Shown piece after piece: positions 28,638 to 36,784 of a stretch of 53,904 nucleotides of DNA. The notes beneath the pieces are model-generated. The model saw only the letters and a list, made by a program, of their open reading frames with translations. It did not search any database and was not told where the DNA came from. A program made the position numbers and the translations under genes. The number at the start of each line of letters is the position of its first letter. Position 1 is the first letter of the stretch. The stretch is from an uncultured Flavobacteriales bacterium (GTDB lineage: Bacteria > Bacteroidota > Bacteroidia > Flavobacteriales_D > Sanyastnellaceae), in NCBI GenBank assembly GCA_938085425.1, contig CALKGQ010000006.1, positions 1 to 53,904 of the forward strand. The letters run 5' to 3'.

Positions 28638-29462
28638 ATGGCGCACGATCTTTTGAAAGGAAAAAAGGGCATTGTTTTTGGAGCCCTCAACGACATGTCC
28701 ATCGCGTGGAAGGTGGCCCTTGAGGCCCACGCCCAAGGCGCAGAAATTGTCTTGACCAACGCTCCCGTGGCCATGCGCATGGGGGAAATCCACAACCTTG
28801 CCAAACTTTGTGGGGACGCTCCTGTCATTCCAGCCGACGCGACCAGCGAGGAAGATCTTCAAGCACTTTTTGAAGGTGCAATGGAGCATTTTGGGGGCAA
28901 GGTGGACTTCGTGCTCCACAGCATTGGGATGAGCCCCAATGTCCGCAAGGGAAGGCATTACACAGACATCAATTACAAGTTCCTGCAAACCACTTTGGAC
29001 GTCAGTGCCATTTCATTGCACAAGACCTTGGCCACGGCCAAGAAGCTTGATGCGTTGAATGAATGGGGAAGTGTGGTGGCCCTTTCTTACATCGCAGCCC
29101 AACGCATTTTCCCCGATTACGGGGACATGGCAGACGCCAAGTCGCTGCTCGAGAGCATCACCAGAAGCTTTGGCTACCACTATGGCGTCGCCAAGAAGAT
29201 CCGAGTGAACACCGTGAGCCAATCGCCTACGGTCACGACCGCGGGAAGCGGCGTCAAGGGCTTTGACGAATTCATCAGCTACAGCGAATCCATGTCACCC
29301 TTGGGGAATGCCGATGCGCAGTCCTGTGCGGAATATTGCATCACGCTCTTCAGCGATCTGACACGTTACGTGACCATGCAGAACCTGTTCCACGATGGTG
29401 GATTCTCCAACACTGGGGTGTCCATGGAAGTCATTTCAAAATTTGGCCCAGACGCCGACTGA
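28638..29462 (+). CDS. fabI: Enoyl-[acyl-carrier-protein] reductase (NADH)
   Basis: 274 residues. It carries out the last reduction of the fatty-acid elongation cycle. The Rossmann fold is of the divergent SDR type, with GALNDMSIAW at the nucleotide site and Tyr151, Tyr161 and Lys168 forming the FabI Y-x-Y-x6-K active site (SYIAAQR and DYGDMADAK). The substrate-loop region is present (SQSPTVTTAGSGVKGF). A 100-base gap separates it from the GH16 gene, and a strong bidirectional terminator follows. FabI is a known triclosan target; nothing here indicates resistance. Confidence 0.97.
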   Translation: MAHDLLKGKKGIVFGALNDMSIAWKVALEAHAQGAEIVLTNAPVAMRMGEIHNLAKLCGDAPVIPADATSEEDLQALFEGAMEHFGGKVDFVLHSIGMSPNVRKGRHYTDINYKFLQTTLDVSAISLHKTLATAKKLDALNEWGSVVALSYIAAQRIFPDYGDMADAKSLLESITRSFGYHYGVAKKIRVNTVSQSPTVTTAGSGVKGFDEFISYSESMSPLGNADAQSCAEYCITLFSDLTRYVTMQNLFHDGGFSNTGVSMEVISKFGPDAD

Positions 29463-29484
29463 ATCTCAATGGCCTTTCCCCCTC

Positions 29485-29516
29485 AAAAAAGAGCTTCCCG
29501 AGGGAAGCTTTTTTTT
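29485..29516. terminator. Bidirectional terminator between fabI and nth
   Basis: A 7-bp GC-containing stem with a CGAG tetraloop is extended by a G-T pair and A-T pairs, with A run before and T run after. It lies between convergent genes and would work on both strands. Confidence 0.88.
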
Positions 29517-29536
29517 GTCCCCAAGCACATCCCAAA

Positions 29537-30202
29537 TCAGGACTTGCTGGCGTGCTTCCACAAACTCTTTCGGCCCACCTTGGCTGAAATGAAGTCTTTC
29601 TCGAGAGACCACCCTCTGGCGGGAGAGAATTCCCGTCCGTAGAAGATGATTTGCAGATGAAGGGCGTTCCATCGGTCCTCGGGGAAAAGGCGCTTGGCGT
29701 CCTTTTCTGTTTGGTCCACATTCTTGCCATTGCTCAAATTCCAGCGGTGCATGAGGCGGTGGATGTGTGTGTCGACGGGAAATGCAGGAATGCCAAAAGC
29801 TTGGCTCATCACAACACCCGCCGTTTTGTGGCCCACCCCAGGAAGCGCTTCCAAGGCGTCAAAATCTGCCGGAACTTCACCACCGTGTTGGTCCATCAAA
29901 ATTCCACTCAGTTCGTGGATGGCCTTGCTCTTCTTGGGGGACAAACCGCAAGGTCGAATGATGCTTCGGATGTCCTCGACCGATTGCCTGCGCATGGCGG
30001 CAGGGTGATCGGCCAGCGCGAACAGGGCAGGGGTGACGGTGTTCACGCGGGCATCGGTGCACTGCGCGGACAAGAGCACAGCCACCAAAAGGGTGAAGGG
30101 GTCCTTGTGGTCAAGAGGCACAGGGGTTTCAGGGTACAACCTTTGAAGCTCGTCCATGATCCATGCCACTCGCTGGGCTTTGGTGGTCAATGTGTTTGTC
30201 AT
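29537..30202 (-). CDS. nth: Endonuclease III-type DNA glycosylase lacking the iron-sulfur cysteines
   Basis: 221 residues. The helix-hairpin-helix LEALPGVGHKTAGVV carries the catalytic Lys126, and Asp144 lies in FPVDTHIHRL, so base excision of oxidised pyrimidines with AP-lyase activity is expected. The C-terminal loop that normally binds a [4Fe-4S] cluster has none of the four Cys: the first position is Ser193 in YGREFSPARGW, and only two Cys occur in the whole protein, both upstream. The cluster must therefore be absent. The rest of the fold is complete. Convergent with fabI. Confidence 0.92.
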   Translation of the reverse strand: MTNTLTTKAQRVAWIMDELQRLYPETPVPLDHKDPFTLLVAVLLSAQCTDARVNTVTPALFALADHPAAMRRQSVEDIRSIIRPCGLSPKKSKAIHELSGILMDQHGGEVPADFDALEALPGVGHKTAGVVMSQAFGIPAFPVDTHIHRLMHRWNLSNGKNVDQTEKDAKRLFPEDRWNALHLQIIFYGREFSPARGWSLEKDFISAKVGRKSLWKHASKS

Positions 30203-30212
30203 GGGTGGGACC

Positions 30213-30803
30213 TCATTTGGAATGCTTGCAGGTCCACACCAATTCCGGCTCGCCGAAGGAAAGCATTTCCCGCCGGTCGCATGGCTTGCCAGACAGGGTT
30301 GTGCCTTGAAGTTGCACCTCGTTCACCTGGTCAGCATACTCCTTGAACATTCCAGAGTGTGTCACTTGCCAAAGTTTGGGGCCAACATCCAAGGGTTGAG
30401 ATTCAAGGTAGAGGTAGGACACATCCAATTCCACTTCTTTGCCGACCCACTGCCATGTCACGGGTACACTGTCCACCCACACTTGCAGATGGGCCCTTGA
30501 CCAGTCCAGCAGGGTCGCATCCGACTCTGCCCATTCCCGTTCCTCACCCAACCAAAGCACGAAGCCCTCTTCCAGTTCTCCATGGTTTTTCATGGCAAGT
30601 TCCAGGTCGTCCGTGAAGACGCGTAAGGTGGTTTGTAAGGTGTGGCTCTCAGGATTCCATCGCACATCGGTTCTCGAAAAATGAAAATCGTGTGAGATTC
30701 CCATGGCAGAAATGACCGTGCAAACCGCGATGGAGGCGAATGCCCACAACACACGCCTCTGATTTGTGGATGCTTTCTCGATGGTTGTGTCTGCTTCGGG
30801 CAT
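30213..30803 (-). CDS. DUF6702 family membrane-anchored or exported protein
   Basis: 196 residues from ATG 30803. It starts with a charged stretch, then one hydrophobic segment (VLWAFASIAVCTVISAMGIS) and a beta-rich region beginning HDFHFSRTDVRWNPESHTLQ, with RVFTDDLELAM. That stretch is the hallmark of DUF6702, a family of unknown role in Bacteroidota. A Cys pair near the C-terminus (PCDRRE and WTCKHSK) could form a disulfide. It is divergent from nrnA with 22 bases between the starts and overlaps nothing. Function unknown. Confidence 0.8.
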   Translation of the reverse strand: MPEADTTIEKASTNQRRVLWAFASIAVCTVISAMGISHDFHFSRTDVRWNPESHTLQTTLRVFTDDLELAMKNHGELEEGFVLWLGEEREWAESDATLLDWSRAHLQVWVDSVPVTWQWVGKEVELDVSYLYLESQPLDVGPKLWQVTHSGMFKEYADQVNEVQLQGTTLSGKPCDRREMLSFGEPELVWTCKHSK

Positions 30804-30807
30804 GGTG

Positions 30808-30815
30808 CAAATGTA
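30808..30815 (-). promoter_or_regulatory. Start-adjacent promoter box of the DUF6702 gene
   Basis: TACATTTG, then CACC, then the ATG at 30803. It matches TAnnTTTG exactly at the four-base spacing seen at other genes. It lies in the 22-base gap to the divergent nrnA gene, whose own start is preceded by TATCTTGC at four bases. Confidence 0.65.
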
Positions 30816-30825
30816 TCTTGCTTGC

Positions 30826-31872
30826 ATGGAAGATGTGTTCCGGAACCCGGAGGTATTGGCATTGAAAGGTAGGATGAAGCAAGGCACCCGCGTTGTGATC
30901 ACTGCGCACCGTTCGCCTGATGGGGATGCCATTGGCTCCTCTCTTGCCATGAAGCACCTGTTGGCCCACCTCGATGTGCACGCTCAAGTCATCATGCCAG
31001 ATGCCTATGCCAAGTTCTTGCAGTGGCTTCCTGGCCATGACGAGGTTTGGTTCCACGAGCGTTCGCCGGAGGCCTGCGAGCAGGCGATGCGCGAGGCCCA
31101 AGTTGTGTTTTGCTTGGACTACAATGCCCCAAGCCGGGCAGGTCGGCTGGGTCCAGCTGTCGAGGCAGCAAGCCAACGTGACACTTGTTTTGTGGCCGTT
31201 TTGGACCACCACCAAAAGCCTGAGGCCTTCGCTGATTTGTTGGTTTCAGATCCTTCCACAGCAAGCACGGCTGAATTGGTGTACCGTTTGATGAAGGCGT
31301 GGGAGATGAGCGATGCACTGGACGCCCAAATGGCGGCATGTCTGTATTGCGGACTCATCACCGACACGGGGAGCTTTCGGTTTCCTTCTGTTCAGCCTTC
31401 CACCCACGAGATGGCCTCCCATTTGTTGGGGACTGGTATGGACCACAGCAGGGTGCACAGTTTGATTTACGACGCCTGTCGTCTGGATCAAATCCAGCTT
31501 ACTGCCTATGCTTTGAGCCAAAAACTTCAAGTATTCCCAGAACACCGCAGCGCGATCGTTTCGCTTTCACAAGAAGAGCTTCGTCGGTACAATGCCCAAA
31601 AGGGGGACACGGAGGGGTTGGTGAACCGTGCCTTGAGCATTGAGGGCATCAACTTTGCGGCGTTCATCAAAGAGGATGTGGATCTTGTGAAATTGAGTTT
31701 GCGGTCGCGAGGTGCATTCAGTGTGCGCGATGTGGCAGACGCACACTTTCATGGTGGTGGTCACCACAACGCTGCCGGGGGTGCATGCGCGGATGAGTCT
31801 TTGGAGGAGGTGGTGGATCGTCTTGTGGGGTTGCTTCCAAGTTTTTCCAGTGCCCTCCAATATGAGGATTGA
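30826..31872 (+). CDS. nrnA: DHH/DHHA1 phosphoesterase, NrnA-like (nanoRNase / pAp phosphatase)
   Basis: 348 residues from ATG 30826 (MEDVFRNPEVL). The DHH motifs are ITAHRSPDGDAIGSS, LDYN, the signature VLDHHQ, and GLITDTGSFRF; they bind two Mn2+ ions. The C-terminal DHHA1 domain has the GGGHHNAAGG motif that binds nucleic-acid substrate. The family degrades oligoribonucleotides of 2-5 nt and dephosphorylates 3'-phosphoadenosine 5'-phosphate. The next gene begins 15 bases downstream and encodes a GldI-like lipoprotein, a common pairing in Bacteroidota, so the two are probably co-transcribed. Confidence 0.9.
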   Translation: MEDVFRNPEVLALKGRMKQGTRVVITAHRSPDGDAIGSSLAMKHLLAHLDVHAQVIMPDAYAKFLQWLPGHDEVWFHERSPEACEQAMREAQVVFCLDYNAPSRAGRLGPAVEAASQRDTCFVAVLDHHQKPEAFADLLVSDPSTASTAELVYRLMKAWEMSDALDAQMAACLYCGLITDTGSFRFPSVQPSTHEMASHLLGTGMDHSRVHSLIYDACRLDQIQLTAYALSQKLQVFPEHRSAIVSLSQEELRRYNAQKGDTEGLVNRALSIEGINFAAFIKEDVDLVKLSLRSRGAFSVRDVADAHFHGGGHHNAAGGACADESLEEVVDRLVGLLPSFSSALQYED

Positions 31873-31887
31873 TCCTGTTCAGTGCCC

Positions 31888-32862
31888 ATGATGGAACCAC
31901 GACATTGGCGGCATTTGGGGTCGGGGGGTATGCTGCTCTTGCTGCTCTTGGGGTGCCAGCCTCCTCCACCCAAGCCCTTGCTGCTTCCAAGTGCCGCTCA
32001 AAAAGACCGTGTTGCAAGGAAATCCATGACAGAATTCAACGCCTCACGCTTTGAGTGGGAGACCTCATTGGTGGATTCTTTTGCCCATTCAATCGATTCG
32101 GTCGTGGAGCCGATGGTCGCTGGCATGTGGATCCGTTCTGTTCTGGAAGACAACGCTTGCGAAGACCGGCCAATTTTGGGGGACCGGGTGCATTGGGATT
32201 GGAAGGCCTTTGCCTTGGACGGTCGGTTGATGACTGAAGAGAGGCAGTCGTTTTTGGTGGGCAAAGACGCTTTGCCCATGGTCTTTCACGAGGCCGCCAT
32301 GGCCTCGTGTTTCAAGGACTCCTTTCATGTTTGGTCGCCCTCCGTGGCGGCGTTTGGCCCCACAGGCATTCCGGGGCGCATCCCGCCATTTGCGCCGTTG
32401 CGCTTTGAAGTGCGACAAACGCGCCCTTTGGCGGAAGGCCAATGGCTCGTGGACGTGCAAGAGGGCAAGACCGATGAATCGACTGCGCTGAAGGCATGGC
32501 TTGAAGAAGCTGAAGTGCCAGGTTTGAAGGAAGTTGAACCTGGCCATGTCTGGGTACAGATTCATGAAGAGGGTTTTCCTCTGCAGTTTGGCGAAACCGT
32601 GGCTCTGGAGATCCAAACCCACCTGGTGTCGTGGGCTGGCACGGGTCCCACGGACGATGCTGTTGGGCAAGTTCTTGACTGGAAAGTGGGCACCCCCGAC
32701 CAGTTGGTGAAGGCCCTTGAAATCAGCACATCCATCCACCCAGAAGCTCAGGTGCTGACGGTGTTTTGCACTTCTGATTGGGCATTCGGCACCGATGGGG
32801 TTCCTGAATCAGGAATCAAGGCGCGGACCCCGGTGCGCTTTGACCTGCGCTGGACACGGTGA
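31888..32862 (+). CDS. GldI-like lipoprotein with two FKBP-type peptidyl-prolyl isomerase domains
   Basis: 324 residues from ATG 31888; a GTG two codons upstream is also possible. A lipobox (GGMLLLLLLGC) makes it a lipoprotein. Two FKBP-like domains follow. The first (about 75-175) includes LGDRVHWDWKAFALDGR and AAFGPTGIPGRIPPFAPLRF. The second (about 225-324) includes GFPLQFGETVALEI, LDWKVGTPDQLVKALE and DWAFGTDGVPESGIKART. GldI of Flavobacterium is a single-domain FKBP lipoprotein needed for gliding, so this is a longer relative. Both domains diverge from active-site consensus, so chaperone rather than isomerase function is possible. Likely acts in the periplasm on T9SS or outer-membrane proteins. 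Confidence 0.8.
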   Translation: MMEPRHWRHLGSGGMLLLLLLGCQPPPPKPLLLPSAAQKDRVARKSMTEFNASRFEWETSLVDSFAHSIDSVVEPMVAGMWIRSVLEDNACEDRPILGDRVHWDWKAFALDGRLMTEERQSFLVGKDALPMVFHEAAMASCFKDSFHVWSPSVAAFGPTGIPGRIPPFAPLRFEVRQTRPLAEGQWLVDVQEGKTDESTALKAWLEEAEVPGLKEVEPGHVWVQIHEEGFPLQFGETVALEIQTHLVSWAGTGPTDDAVGQVLDWKVGTPDQLVKALEISTSIHPEAQVLTVFCTSDWAFGTDGVPESGIKARTPVRFDLRWTR

Positions 32863-32884
32863 CTCGACCCTTGGTCCACAGTCC

Positions 32885-33361
32885 TTAAGGTTGATCCTGG
32901 TGCTCCTTCCATTGTTCCACCCATCGCCATGCGGCGCTGTCCACCAAGTCGTGCACTTGGGCAAAGCCTGAGGCGCCTCCATAGTAAGGGTCAGGCACTT
33001 CGCTGTCTTCCAGGAAAAGACCCACTTTGTTACGCCATTCTGTGCGTGGACCTGCAATTGCAAGGGCGTCTTCTAGGTTGGAATGGTCCATCACCAAAAT
33101 CACATCAAACCGGTCAAAGTCCTTTCGTACGAGAGGGCGGGACCTTTGCGATGAAATGTCCATGCCCCTGCGACGCATTTCTTGCTGGGCGCGGAGGTCA
33201 GGTGGTTCGTTTTGGTGGTGGCCAGAAGTGCCTGCGGAGTCCACCTTGATGCGAAGCCCCATCGATTGGATGTGATGTCGCAAGACCCCCTCGGCCATGG
33301 GGGACCTGCAAATGTTGCCAAGACAAACGACCAATACGCGGCTGGGCATGTTCTTGTTCAT
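32885..33361 (-). CDS. Low-molecular-weight protein-tyrosine phosphatase
   Basis: 158 residues. The P-loop CLGNICRS near residue 13 supplies the nucleophilic Cys and the Arg of the CX5R motif, and the general acid Asp is in EVPDPYYGG. Length is normal for the family. It would dephosphorylate protein phosphotyrosine or arsenate-like substrates in the cytosol; the target is unknown. It lies just downstream of dnaA, separated by a terminator, and convergent with the GldI-like gene. The ATG at 33361 is preceded by CATCTTCG at four bases, one mismatch from the promoter box of other genes. Confidence 0.93.
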   Translation of the reverse strand: MNKNMPSRVLVVCLGNICRSPMAEGVLRHHIQSMGLRIKVDSAGTSGHHQNEPPDLRAQQEMRRRGMDISSQRSRPLVRKDFDRFDVILVMDHSNLEDALAIAGPRTEWRNKVGLFLEDSEVPDPYYGGASGFAQVHDLVDSAAWRWVEQWKEHQDQP

Positions 33362-33375
33362 GGTGCGAAGATGTC

Positions 33376-33407
33376 AAAAAAAAAGCCCCCCAAGTGGGAG
33401 GCTTTTT
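33376..33407 (-). terminator. Terminator of dnaA
   Basis: An 8-bp stem (AAAAAGCC with GGCTTTTT), one C/A mismatch and a further CCC/GGG with a 4-base loop, ending in a T run on the minus strand. Confidence 0.88.
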
Positions 33408-33440
33408 CATCATTGTGATTCGTCGTTGTGAAACGAGGCC

Positions 33441-34877
33441 TCAGTGGATGGCCAACTTCTTCTCCAAATCCTCGAGGTACTTGCGGAAGTGCTTGTCCGT
33501 TTCGCTCAAATTGTTGACAGTCCTGCAGGCATGGAGTACTGTCGCGTGGTCCTTGCCCCCGCAGTGCAAGCCAATGTTCGCGAGGGACGACTTCGTCATC
33601 TTCTTGGCGAAGTACATGGAAATCTGGCGGGCTTGCACAATTTCACGCTTCCGGGTTTTGCTCTTCAGCAATTCAATGGGAAGGTCAAAGTAATCGCAGA
33701 CCACTTTCTGGATGTAATCGATGCTCACTTCGCGCGCCGTGTTCTTGACAAACTTGTCAATCATGTGCTTCGCCAAGTCCAGGGTGATGGCTTTGCGGTT
33801 CAAGCTGGCCTGGGCCACCAAGGAAATCAATGCACCCTCCAATTCTCGAACATTTGTGGTGATGCTGTACGCAAGGTACTCAATGACTTCGCGGGGCAAC
33901 TCAATGCCATCGGCATACATCTTCTTCTCCAAAATGGCCATCCTTGTTTCAAGGGAGGGCACCTGAAGATCTGCGCTCAGTCCCCACTTGAAGCGCGAGA
34001 GCAAGCGCTGCTCCATTCCTTGCATCTCTACAGGGGGCTTGTCGGAAGTCAGGACAATTTGCTTGCCTGTCTGGTGCAGGTGATTGAAAATGTGGAAGAA
34101 CACATCTTGTGTCTTTTCCTTCCCACTAAAGAACTGCACGTCGTCGATGATCAGCACATCCATCATTTGATAGAAGTGGCTGAAATCGTTGACAGTGTTG
34201 TTTCTGACAGCGTCGATGAATTGGTGTGTGAACCGCTCGGAGCTCACGTACAACACCGTCTTGTCGGGCTGGCGGTTCTTGATTTCAAGTCCAATGGCAT
34301 GGGCGAGGTGCGTTTTGCCCAAGCCCACTCCACCATAAATGAGGAGAGGATTGAAGGCTGTGCCTCCAGGTTTGTTCGCGACTGCGAATCCGGCGCTTCG
34401 CGCCAGGCGGTTGCATTCCCCTTCGATGAAATTCTCGAATGCGTAATTGGGGTTCAAGTTGGAATCGATGTTCAGCTTGCGCAGGCCAGGAATCACAAAT
34501 GGATTCTTGATGGGGGCAGGCTCTCCAACCACTGGCATGGCCACTGCAGCATTGCGCGTTGCGCGAACTTCTGAAGTGGGCACGTTGATGGTGTAGGGGC
34601 TGTTCGAAGCACCGTCATGGGCGTGTTCCATGATGATGCTGTATTCCAAGCGGGCTTCCGCACCCAATTCTTTTCGCACTGTTTTCCTCAAGAGGGAGAC
34701 GTAATGCTCCTCGAGCCATTCATAAAAGAATTGGGAGGGAACTTGAATCGTCAAGACGGTTCCGTCCAATTTCACCGGTTTGATGGGCGCAAACCACGTT
34801 TTGAAGGCTTGAGCGCTGATGTTGTCTTGGATGACAGACAGGCATTGCGCCCAGACGTTTGCGTGGTCTTGGTTCAT
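33441..34877 (-). CDS. dnaA: Chromosomal replication initiator DnaA
   Basis: 478 residues. Domain I (1-90) begins NVWAQCLSVIQDNISAQAFKTWF. The AAA+ domain III has Walker A GGVGLGKTH, Walker B VLIIDDVQFF and sensor/arginine-finger segments. Domain IV ends with the DNA-binding helix-turn-helix and its signature GGKDHATVLHA, which recognises DnaA boxes. It forms the ATP-dependent oligomer that opens oriC. Start ATG 34877 gives the normal domain I. Upstream lies a 320-base AT-rich gap without convincing DnaA boxes. Confidence 0.98.
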   Translation of the reverse strand: MNQDHANVWAQCLSVIQDNISAQAFKTWFAPIKPVKLDGTVLTIQVPSQFFYEWLEEHYVSLLRKTVRKELGAEARLEYSIIMEHAHDGASNSPYTINVPTSEVRATRNAAVAMPVVGEPAPIKNPFVIPGLRKLNIDSNLNPNYAFENFIEGECNRLARSAGFAVANKPGGTAFNPLLIYGGVGLGKTHLAHAIGLEIKNRQPDKTVLYVSSERFTHQFIDAVRNNTVNDFSHFYQMMDVLIIDDVQFFSGKEKTQDVFFHIFNHLHQTGKQIVLTSDKPPVEMQGMEQRLLSRFKWGLSADLQVPSLETRMAILEKKMYADGIELPREVIEYLAYSITTNVRELEGALISLVAQASLNRKAITLDLAKHMIDKFVKNTAREVSIDYIQKVVCDYFDLPIELLKSKTRKREIVQARQISMYFAKKMTKSSLANIGLHCGGKDHATVLHACRTVNNLSETDKHFRKYLEDLEKKLAIH

Positions 34878-35197
34878 TTTCGTTCCAGGTGAAGAGTTTA
34901 CACTTGAAGCAACTTTTCAATGGCGCTTTGCGTCCTTTGATGGTTCCTTCATGCAGTCTGCGAATGTTCAGAGAAACTTTCTTAAAAAAAAATTTTCGAG
35001 CCCTTGATTTTTGACGATTTCTGACATGTCAAAAACTGCAACGATGAAGACAATTGGTTATGTCATTTGTGTAACAGAAACCACTTCTTGAAGGCTTTGG
35101 ACATACGGTCTCACGTTGTCAACAACTTACGCGATTCAGAAGAGAATTTCGGGATGTATAATCCTTGGCGAATGTTCCTGTTTTGCAATTTTAAACC
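34878..35197. other. Intergenic region between dnaA and a divergent thioesterase gene
   Basis: 320 bases with no gene. It is clearly AT-richer than its surroundings and has an A/T run (AAAAAAAAATTTT near 34985). One degenerate DnaA-box-like 9-mer (TGTGTAACA, one mismatch to TGTGNAWAA) is visible near 35070. I see no TAnnTTTG on the dnaA strand, and only a TATAATCCTTG element on the plus strand near 35158. It probably holds the promoters of both genes; an origin here is not supported. Confidence 0.45.
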
Positions 35198-35638
35198 ATG
35201 GGAACATTCCGCGAAGAAGGAGAACATTGGTGGCATGTTCATGACCTCAGGGTCAGATACGCCGACACCGATCGAATGGACATGGTGTACCACGGTACCT
35301 ATGCAGCTTACTTGGAAGCGGCAAGGGTGGAAATGCTACGTGATGCCGGCTGGGTGTACGCTGAGATGGAGTCCGATGGCATTTTGCTTCCTGTGGTCCA
35401 GTTGAACATGACTTACAAGCGTCCAGGGCGATACGATGCTGTCCTTGAGGTATGGTCCCATGTTACGGCGCCACCGACTTCCAAGCTTTCTTTGGTGTGT
35501 GAAGTCAGATCCCAGGGGGGGGAGCTGCTGGTGCGCGGAGAGGTGACTTTGGTGTTTGTCGACCGCGCCACCGGGAAACCGAGGCGCGCCCCGCAAGGAT
35601 TCACTGAAGCCTTGAATCTGCATCATTTGATCCGATAG
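35198..35638 (+). CDS. Acyl-CoA thioesterase, YbgC/4HBT hotdog family
   Basis: 146 residues. The hotdog signature is VRYADTDRMDMVYHGTYAAYLEAARVEML, with the catalytic Asp in YADTD, the HG turn and the Glu of the central helix. It is longer than the thioesterase at 8352 and only distantly similar to it, so they are separate subfamilies. YbgC-like enzymes hydrolyse short- to medium-chain acyl-CoAs, and some work with the Tol-Pal system; no tol genes are visible here. Divergent from dnaA and convergent with the QTMAN-like gene. Confidence 0.9.
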   Translation: MGTFREEGEHWWHVHDLRVRYADTDRMDMVYHGTYAAYLEAARVEMLRDAGWVYAEMESDGILLPVVQLNMTYKRPGRYDAVLEVWSHVTAPPTSKLSLVCEVRSQGGELLVRGEVTLVFVDRATGKPRRAPQGFTEALNLHHLIR

Positions 35639-35644
35639 TTGGGG

Positions 35645-36784
35645 CTACAGCTCGTCACGAAGGAGTGCCTGGACCATGTCGTTGAGGAGGTCTTGGATTT
35701 GTGACCATTCAAATTGCAGGGCCTGAGACTCATAGGCTTTCTCCTTCAACGGCCAGTCCTGCCATTGGCGCTTTTCCAAGGCACTCATCCATTGCCCTTC
35801 AGGCAGAAACAGATGTCCCTGAGGCATGGTTTCCGGATACGCATGCTCCTGCGGCACCCAAGGCAAGGTTTGGCAGCGCATTGCCTCCACGACGGCCAAT
35901 CCGAAGTACTCCTGTTTGGGCGACAAGGGAGCGATCGTGGAGCGCCAAAGCCATTCGATGTATTCCCGATCGGATTCGACAAATCCCCAATGCAAGCATC
36001 GTCGGCCCATCTTTTCCTTCATCGATTCCCATCCTTCAGGAACGCGCTCAAAGGGCTTGCCCATCACAACAAATTCAGCGGGGAGGTTCCGTTCGAGGAT
36101 GCTGTCCACAAGGTGAATCCAAGCTTCGGTTCCTTTGTCCCAGGACCAACGCTGGTTCCACAAAAGGACTGGCGTCTCAACCTTCGACCATGAAGGCATC
36201 CCTTGTTGGGGCTTGAACTGGTCCCAGCCCACAAAATCGAGGCCGAGTGGAAGAACCTTTGATTTTGCTTCCACCATTTCCACCATGCCCGTTGGCTTGG
36301 GCTTGGGCATGCGTTCCATCCACCGTTTGGCAGCCTCCAAAAAAACAGCGCGGTGGTGCGCGGAATTGAACCAAACTTGGTCCGCTGCGAGCCCCGTGGA
36401 CAGGTTCAGGTAGGCATAGTGGTTGTCTCGTCCATGTTCTGGGTCAAGATCTGTTGGCGACCATGGAAAGGTCAATTGGTTCTCATGGAACATCACCGCC
36501 ACCTTCACCTGTGTCCAATGACGCGGCATCAGGCCTTTGAGCTGGGCGACATCGCACATGTCCGTGGTCAAAATGAGGTCAGGAGGTTGGGTTGCCGCAT
36601 TCCAGTTTTGTGCCCAAACCGCAGCCGCACCATGCATGCGCCACTTCCAGTGCCGTCCAGGAAGCGCGTGGAGGATGACATTGTGACCAGCCTTTCTCAA
36701 GGCCTTGACGCAGCCATTGGCCCACGCAGCATGGGAGCCAGTATGGTATGGGTCAAGGATCCAAATGGAGAGAGGACGTGGCAT
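35645..36784 (-). CDS. Glycosyltransferase of the DUF3524/GTDC1 family, tRNA-queuosine alpha-mannosyltransferase-like
   Basis: 379 residues from ATG 36784; the further upstream TTG is ignored. The N-terminus has the family hallmark ILDPYHTGSHAAWANG and, further on, LPGRHWKWRMHGAA. The middle has MFHENQLTFPW and LNLSTGLAADQVWFNS, and the C-terminus a GT-B donor half with WNQRWSWDKGTEAW and SPKQEYFGLAVVEAMRC. The animal family member, QTMAN (GTDC1), mannosylates queuosine in tRNA-Asp; acting on queuosine here is inferred. It overlaps the phospholipase-like gene by 32 bases, the last of a closely packed run. Confidence 0.82.
   Translation of the reverse strand: MPRPLSIWILDPYHTGSHAAWANGCVKALRKAGHNVILHALPGRHWKWRMHGAAAVWAQNWNAATQPPDLILTTDMCDVAQLKGLMPRHWTQVKVAVMFHENQLTFPWSPTDLDPEHGRDNHYAYLNLSTGLAADQVWFNSAHHRAVFLEAAKRWMERMPKPKPTGMVEMVEAKSKVLPLGLDFVGWDQFKPQQGMPSWSKVETPVLLWNQRWSWDKGTEAWIHLVDSILERNLPAEFVVMGKPFERVPEGWESMKEKMGRRCLHWGFVESDREYIEWLWRSTIAPLSPKQEYFGLAVVEAMRCQTLPWVPQEHAYPETMPQGHLFLPEGQWMSALEKRQWQDWPLKEKAYESQALQFEWSQIQDLLNDMVQALLRDEL

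Noticed and set aside
33444-34574. Plus-strand frame of 376 codons opposite dnaA
   Set aside because: Antisense shadow of a firmly identified gene.
34878-35197. Origin of replication upstream of dnaA
   Set aside because: The gap is AT-rich, but only one degenerate DnaA-box-like 9-mer is visible. A GC-skew plot of the whole chromosome would be needed and cannot be made from this window.
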